From: Polaribacter batillariae
Lineage (GTDB): Bacteria; Bacteroidota; Bacteroidia; Flavobacteriales; Flavobacteriaceae
Assembly (NCBI RefSeq): GCF_017498485.1
Contig: NZ_CP071795.1
Location: forward strand, 3,594,501-3,658,500
DNA: 64,000 nt
Reading direction: 5' to 3'
The notes below the pieces were generated by a model that was not told the origin of the DNA, made no database searches, and was given only the letters and a program-made list of their open reading frames with translations. Position 1 is the stretch's first letter, and each line of letters starts with the position of its first letter. The position numbers and the translations under genes were made by a program. This document shows, one piece after another, positions 61,321 to 64,000 of this stretch.

Positions 61321-61862
61321 AATATATAGCAGATATTAAAAAATATAAAAGATATGGCAAACAAAATACAATTGTACTCTTGCTTTTTACACAGGGCTTG
61401 TGGGCTTTATTTTACTATAGAATATTTAATTTTATATACAGGTCTAAACTACCATTTATTATAAAAAAAACAATTCTTTTTTTATATATTCCAATTCAAA
61501 AAATAATTGAAATTATTACAGGCATATCTATTCCATATTCTGCAACCATTGGAAAATCTTTCTATATTGGACATTTTGGGCATATTATAATTCATCCAAG
61601 TACAATAATTGGTAATAATTGTAATATATCGCAAGGTGTAACTATTGGAGTGAGTGGAAAAGGAGAAAAAAGAGGAGTACCTAAAATAGGAAATAATGTT
61701 TATATTGGAGCAAATTCTGTTATTGCTGGTAAAATTAAAATTGTAGATAATGTAGTTATAGGCGCTTGTTCTTTAGTTGTAGATTCTATTCTAGAGGAGG
61801 CTACTGTTTTAGGTGTACCTGCAAAAAAAATAAATAATAACAATTCTAAAAACTATATTTAA
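61317..61862 (+). CDS. Serine-acetyltransferase-like hexapeptide acyltransferase
   Basis: 181 residues. A short helical N-terminus (YYRIFNFIYRSKLPF) precedes a left-handed beta-helix with GKSFYIGHFGHIIIHPSTIIGNNCNISQGVTIG and the VYIGANSVIAGKIKIVDNVVIGACSLVV repeats. It lacks the N-terminal domain of true CysE, so it is more likely a polysaccharide O-acetyltransferase. The ATG overlaps the previous stop, and its own stop overlaps the next ATG. Confidence 0.87.
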   Translation: MKYIADIKKYKRYGKQNTIVLLLFTQGLWALFYYRIFNFIYRSKLPFIIKKTILFLYIPIQKIIEIITGISIPYSATIGKSFYIGHFGHIIIHPSTIIGNNCNISQGVTIGVSGKGEKRGVPKIGNNVYIGANSVIAGKIKIVDNVVIGACSLVVDSILEEATVLGVPAKKINNNNSKNYI

Positions 61863-62977
61863 TGAAGTTTTTAATTGTTTCAAATGCTCCAACTCTTTTT
61901 AAAAATAAGCAATATTTTTCTTATGAACCTTATGTAAGAGAAATAAATATTTGGGCTAAAAATAGTAATACAGCCATTTGTAGCCCTTATAAATTTAATA
62001 AAGAGTTATTAATAGATAGTTTTAATTTTGATTTTAAGAAATTTAAATTAGTTACTTTTTCTGTAAACTCAATACCAAATATTTTAAAAACCCTTTTTAT
62101 TCTTCCAATAAATTTATTTGTAATTTTCAAAGCAATGTTATGGGCAGATCACATTCATTTAAGATGTCCAGGAAACGTGGGTTTGTTAGGCTGTTTTGTG
62201 CAAATTTTATTTCCTAAGAAACCAAAAACAGTTAAATATGCAGGTAATTGGGATCCTAAAAGTAAACAACCACTAACTTATAAACTTCAAAAATGGATTT
62301 TATCAAACACTTTTTTAACAAGAAATTGTAAGGTTTTAGTATATGGAAATTGGGGAAATCAATCAAAAAATATTATCCCATTTTTTACAGCTTCCTACCT
62401 TGAAGAAGATATCATAGAAATTCCAGAAAAAGATTTTTCATCAACTATAAATTTTATTTTTGTAGGCACTTTTTCTAAAGGTAAAAAGCCTATGTTAAGC
62501 GTTAAAACGGTAGAATATTTAAAAAAGCTTCATTATAAAGTGCGTTTATACATGTATGGAAATGGCGTTGAGTTTCCGTCGATAAAAGAGTATATAGAAA
62601 ATAATAATTTAGAAAACACTATTTTTTTACATGGCAATCAATCAAAAGAAACGGTAAAAAAAGCATTTCAAAAAGCTCATTTTTTAATTTTTATTTCGCA
62701 GTCTGAAGGATGGCCAAAAGTAGTAGCAGAAGCAATGTTCTGGAAATGTTTGCCAATATCATCGAGTGTTTCTTGTGTAAACTATATGTTACAAAATGGC
62801 ACTAGGGGAGATGTTGTAGATGTAAATATTAATGAAATTGAACTTTCTAAAATAATTATTAATTATTTAAAAAATGAAGAAACTTACAAAAAAAAGGTAC
62901 TAAAAGCACAAAATTGGTCACAAAAATTTACTTTAGATAAATTTGAACAAGAAATACAAAAATTGTTAAGTGAATGA
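61862..62977 (+). CDS. Glycosyltransferase family 4
   Basis: 371 residues, GT-B. A long N-terminal half contains FEPYVREINIWAK-like text and MLWADHIHLRCPGNVGLLG. The donor half includes INFIFVGTFSKGKKPMLSVKTVEYL and the E-x7-E region QSEGWPKVVAEAMFWKCLPISSSVSCV. It is co-directional and overlaps both neighbours by 1-4 bases. Donor and acceptor unknown. Confidence 0.88.
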   Translation: MKFLIVSNAPTLFKNKQYFSYEPYVREINIWAKNSNTAICSPYKFNKELLIDSFNFDFKKFKLVTFSVNSIPNILKTLFILPINLFVIFKAMLWADHIHLRCPGNVGLLGCFVQILFPKKPKTVKYAGNWDPKSKQPLTYKLQKWILSNTFLTRNCKVLVYGNWGNQSKNIIPFFTASYLEEDIIEIPEKDFSSTINFIFVGTFSKGKKPMLSVKTVEYLKKLHYKVRLYMYGNGVEFPSIKEYIENNNLENTIFLHGNQSKETVKKAFQKAHFLIFISQSEGWPKVVAEAMFWKCLPISSSVSCVNYMLQNGTRGDVVDVNINEIELSKIIINYLKNEETYKKKVLKAQNWSQKFTLDKFEQEIQKLLSE

Positions 62978-64000
62978 GCAAATTAGGAGTTTTACAAATT
63001 ATAGATTCTTTAGATACTGGTGGCGCAGAAGTACTTTCTGTAAATATTGCAAATCTATTATCTAAAAATGGTGTAAAATCCTATGTTTGCGCTACTCGTA
63101 AAGAAGGTAAACTTAAAAATGATATTTGTAAAAATGTAAAGTATTTATTTTTAGAAAAGAAATTTACTATTGATTTATCGGCTATTTACAGACTAAATAA
63201 ATTTATAAAAAAAAATAATATTACCATCATTCATGTCCATGGATCTTCTTATTTTATTGGAGTTTTAGTTAAATTAACCAATCCTAAATTAAGGTTAATA
63301 TGGCATAATCACTATGGTAAGATTGTAACCTTAAAAGGGTATAGGTTATTTGCTTTAAAGGTTTCTTCCTTATTTTTTGATAAAATAATTAATGTTAGCT
63401 CAAAATTAGAGTCTTGGTCACAAAAAAAACTTTTCACAAAAAACAATGTATTTTTAAGGAACTATCCTTTTTTTAAAAAACAGAAAAACACCACTTTTTT
63501 AAAAGGATTTGAAGGTAAAAGAATTGTTCATTTAGCAGGCTTAAGACCAGATAAAGATCATATTACTTTAATAAATGCTTTCAAAAAATTTAGTAGTATA
63601 TATTCTGATTGGTCATTACATTTAATTGGTAAGAATTTTAATGATAATTATTCTAATAATGTTTTTAATTTAATTAACAAACTTAACTTAATTAATAAAG
63701 TCTATTATTATTCATCTTGTTTAGATATTAAAAATATATTGAATCAAGCTTCGATAGGAGTAATGTCTTCTGTTTCTGAAGGTTTACCCTTAGCTCTTTT
63801 AGAGTATGGCTTGGCAAAATTACCCGTTATTACTACTGACGTTGGCGAGTGTAATAAAGTAATTAAAAATAATATTTCTGGTTTTTTAGTTCCAGTCTCA
63901 GATTCAATATTATTAAGCAATAAACTTTGTAAATTAGCAAAGTCTAAAGATCTTAGAATTAAGATGGGAATAGAAAATTATAGAAATATAACAGAAAATT
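62974..64000 (+). CDS. Glycosyltransferase family 4, 3' truncated by window edge
   Basis: An open frame from the ATG at 62974 (ATGA overlap with the previous stop) to the end of the window, about 342 codons without a stop. It begins with the SKLGVLQIIDSLDTGGAEV motif, followed by HVHGSSYFIG and WHNHYGKIVTLKGY. The donor domain has RIVHLAGLRPDKDHITLINAF and the E-x7-E-like SEGLPLALLEYGLAKLPVITTDVGE. This is the standard GT4 order. Its missing end is likely short, since families of this kind run about 350-390 residues. The polysaccharide locus therefore continues beyond the window. Confidence 0.88.
   Translation, partial: MSKLGVLQIIDSLDTGGAEVLSVNIANLLSKNGVKSYVCATRKEGKLKNDICKNVKYLFLEKKFTIDLSAIYRLNKFIKKNNITIIHVHGSSYFIGVLVKLTNPKLRLIWHNHYGKIVTLKGYRLFALKVSSLFFDKIINVSSKLESWSQKKLFTKNNVFLRNYPFFKKQKNTTFLKGFEGKRIVHLAGLRPDKDHITLINAFKKFSSIYSDWSLHLIGKNFNDNYSNNVFNLINKLNLINKVYYYSSCLDIKNILNQASIGVMSSVSEGLPLALLEYGLAKLPVITTDVGECNKVIKNNISGFLVPVSDSILLSNKLCKLAKSKDLRIKMGIENYRNITEN

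Noticed and set aside
1-64000. tRNA, rRNA or phage genes
   Set aside because: All spacers over about 100 bases were read for cloverleaf or rRNA-like sequence and phage structural genes; none was found.

Overview
The window is a low-GC chromosomal segment of a marine-type member of the Bacteroidota, most likely family Flavobacteriaceae (Polaribacter/Tenacibaculum-like). This rests on the AT-rich, Lys/Asn/Ile-rich coding sequence, candidate promoters of the Bacteroidota type (TTG, 17-23 nt, TAnnTTTG), a CAL67264-type small membrane protein next to ettA, an M23 peptidase / TonB-receptor pair, and the heme gene arrangement. Genus-level placement is inference. No phage, plasmid, CRISPR, IS transposase, rRNA or tRNA gene was recognised.

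Layout. Positions 1-8.1 kb: the 3' part of a 2,4-dienoyl-CoA reductase, a CAL67264 protein plus ettA, a coiled-coil zinc-ribbon-like protein with nif3, lpxK and a periplasmic thioredoxin. Positions 8.1-13.6 kb: an OmpA-like protein, a minus-strand operon (sodium symporter, pdxH, sixA, ppx/gppA) and recR. Positions 13.7-28.0 kb: a nearly complete heme pathway. The minus strand holds araC, trmH, a hypothetical gene, hemH and hemJ. The plus strand holds hemA, a hemC-hemD fusion, hemB, hemL, hemE and hemF. The plus-strand run is interrupted between hemCD and hemB by a lipoprotein gene and an alpha/beta-hydrolase gene flanked by imperfect repeats, like a small cassette. Positions 28.0-39.6 kb: a TonB-dependent receptor and M23 peptidase, a zapB-like gene, zapA, a probable 6S RNA, rny, xerD, TM2 and beta-barrel proteins, aroQ and a GNAT acetyltransferase. 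Positions 39.7 kb to the end: one long co-directional surface-polysaccharide locus. It has ABC export genes (wzm/wzt), UDP-galactopyranose mutase, many GT2/GT4 glycosyltransferases, two left-handed-beta-helix acyltransferases, a GT14 branching enzyme, and a nonulosonic (sialic-type) acid module: neuB, neuC, a methyltransferase, neuA, asnB and wecB. The last glycosyltransferase runs off the window end.

Themes. (1) A family of roughly 135-185 bp palindromic, terminal-inverted-repeat elements (three full-length copies and two deletion derivatives) sits at gene 3' ends. (2) Three conserved genes (ppx/gppA, M23 peptidase, GT14) are each split by loss of one base in an A/T homopolymer. A systematic sequencing error is the simplest explanation; genuine pseudogenes or slippage-rescued genes are alternatives. 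(3) A 28-unit hexanucleotide array separates hemH and hemJ, and a 33-bp perfect palindrome separates hemE and hemF. (4) The polysaccharide locus probably makes an ABC-exported O-antigen or capsule containing galactofuranose and a possibly methylated nonulosonic acid. This is inferred from gene content only.
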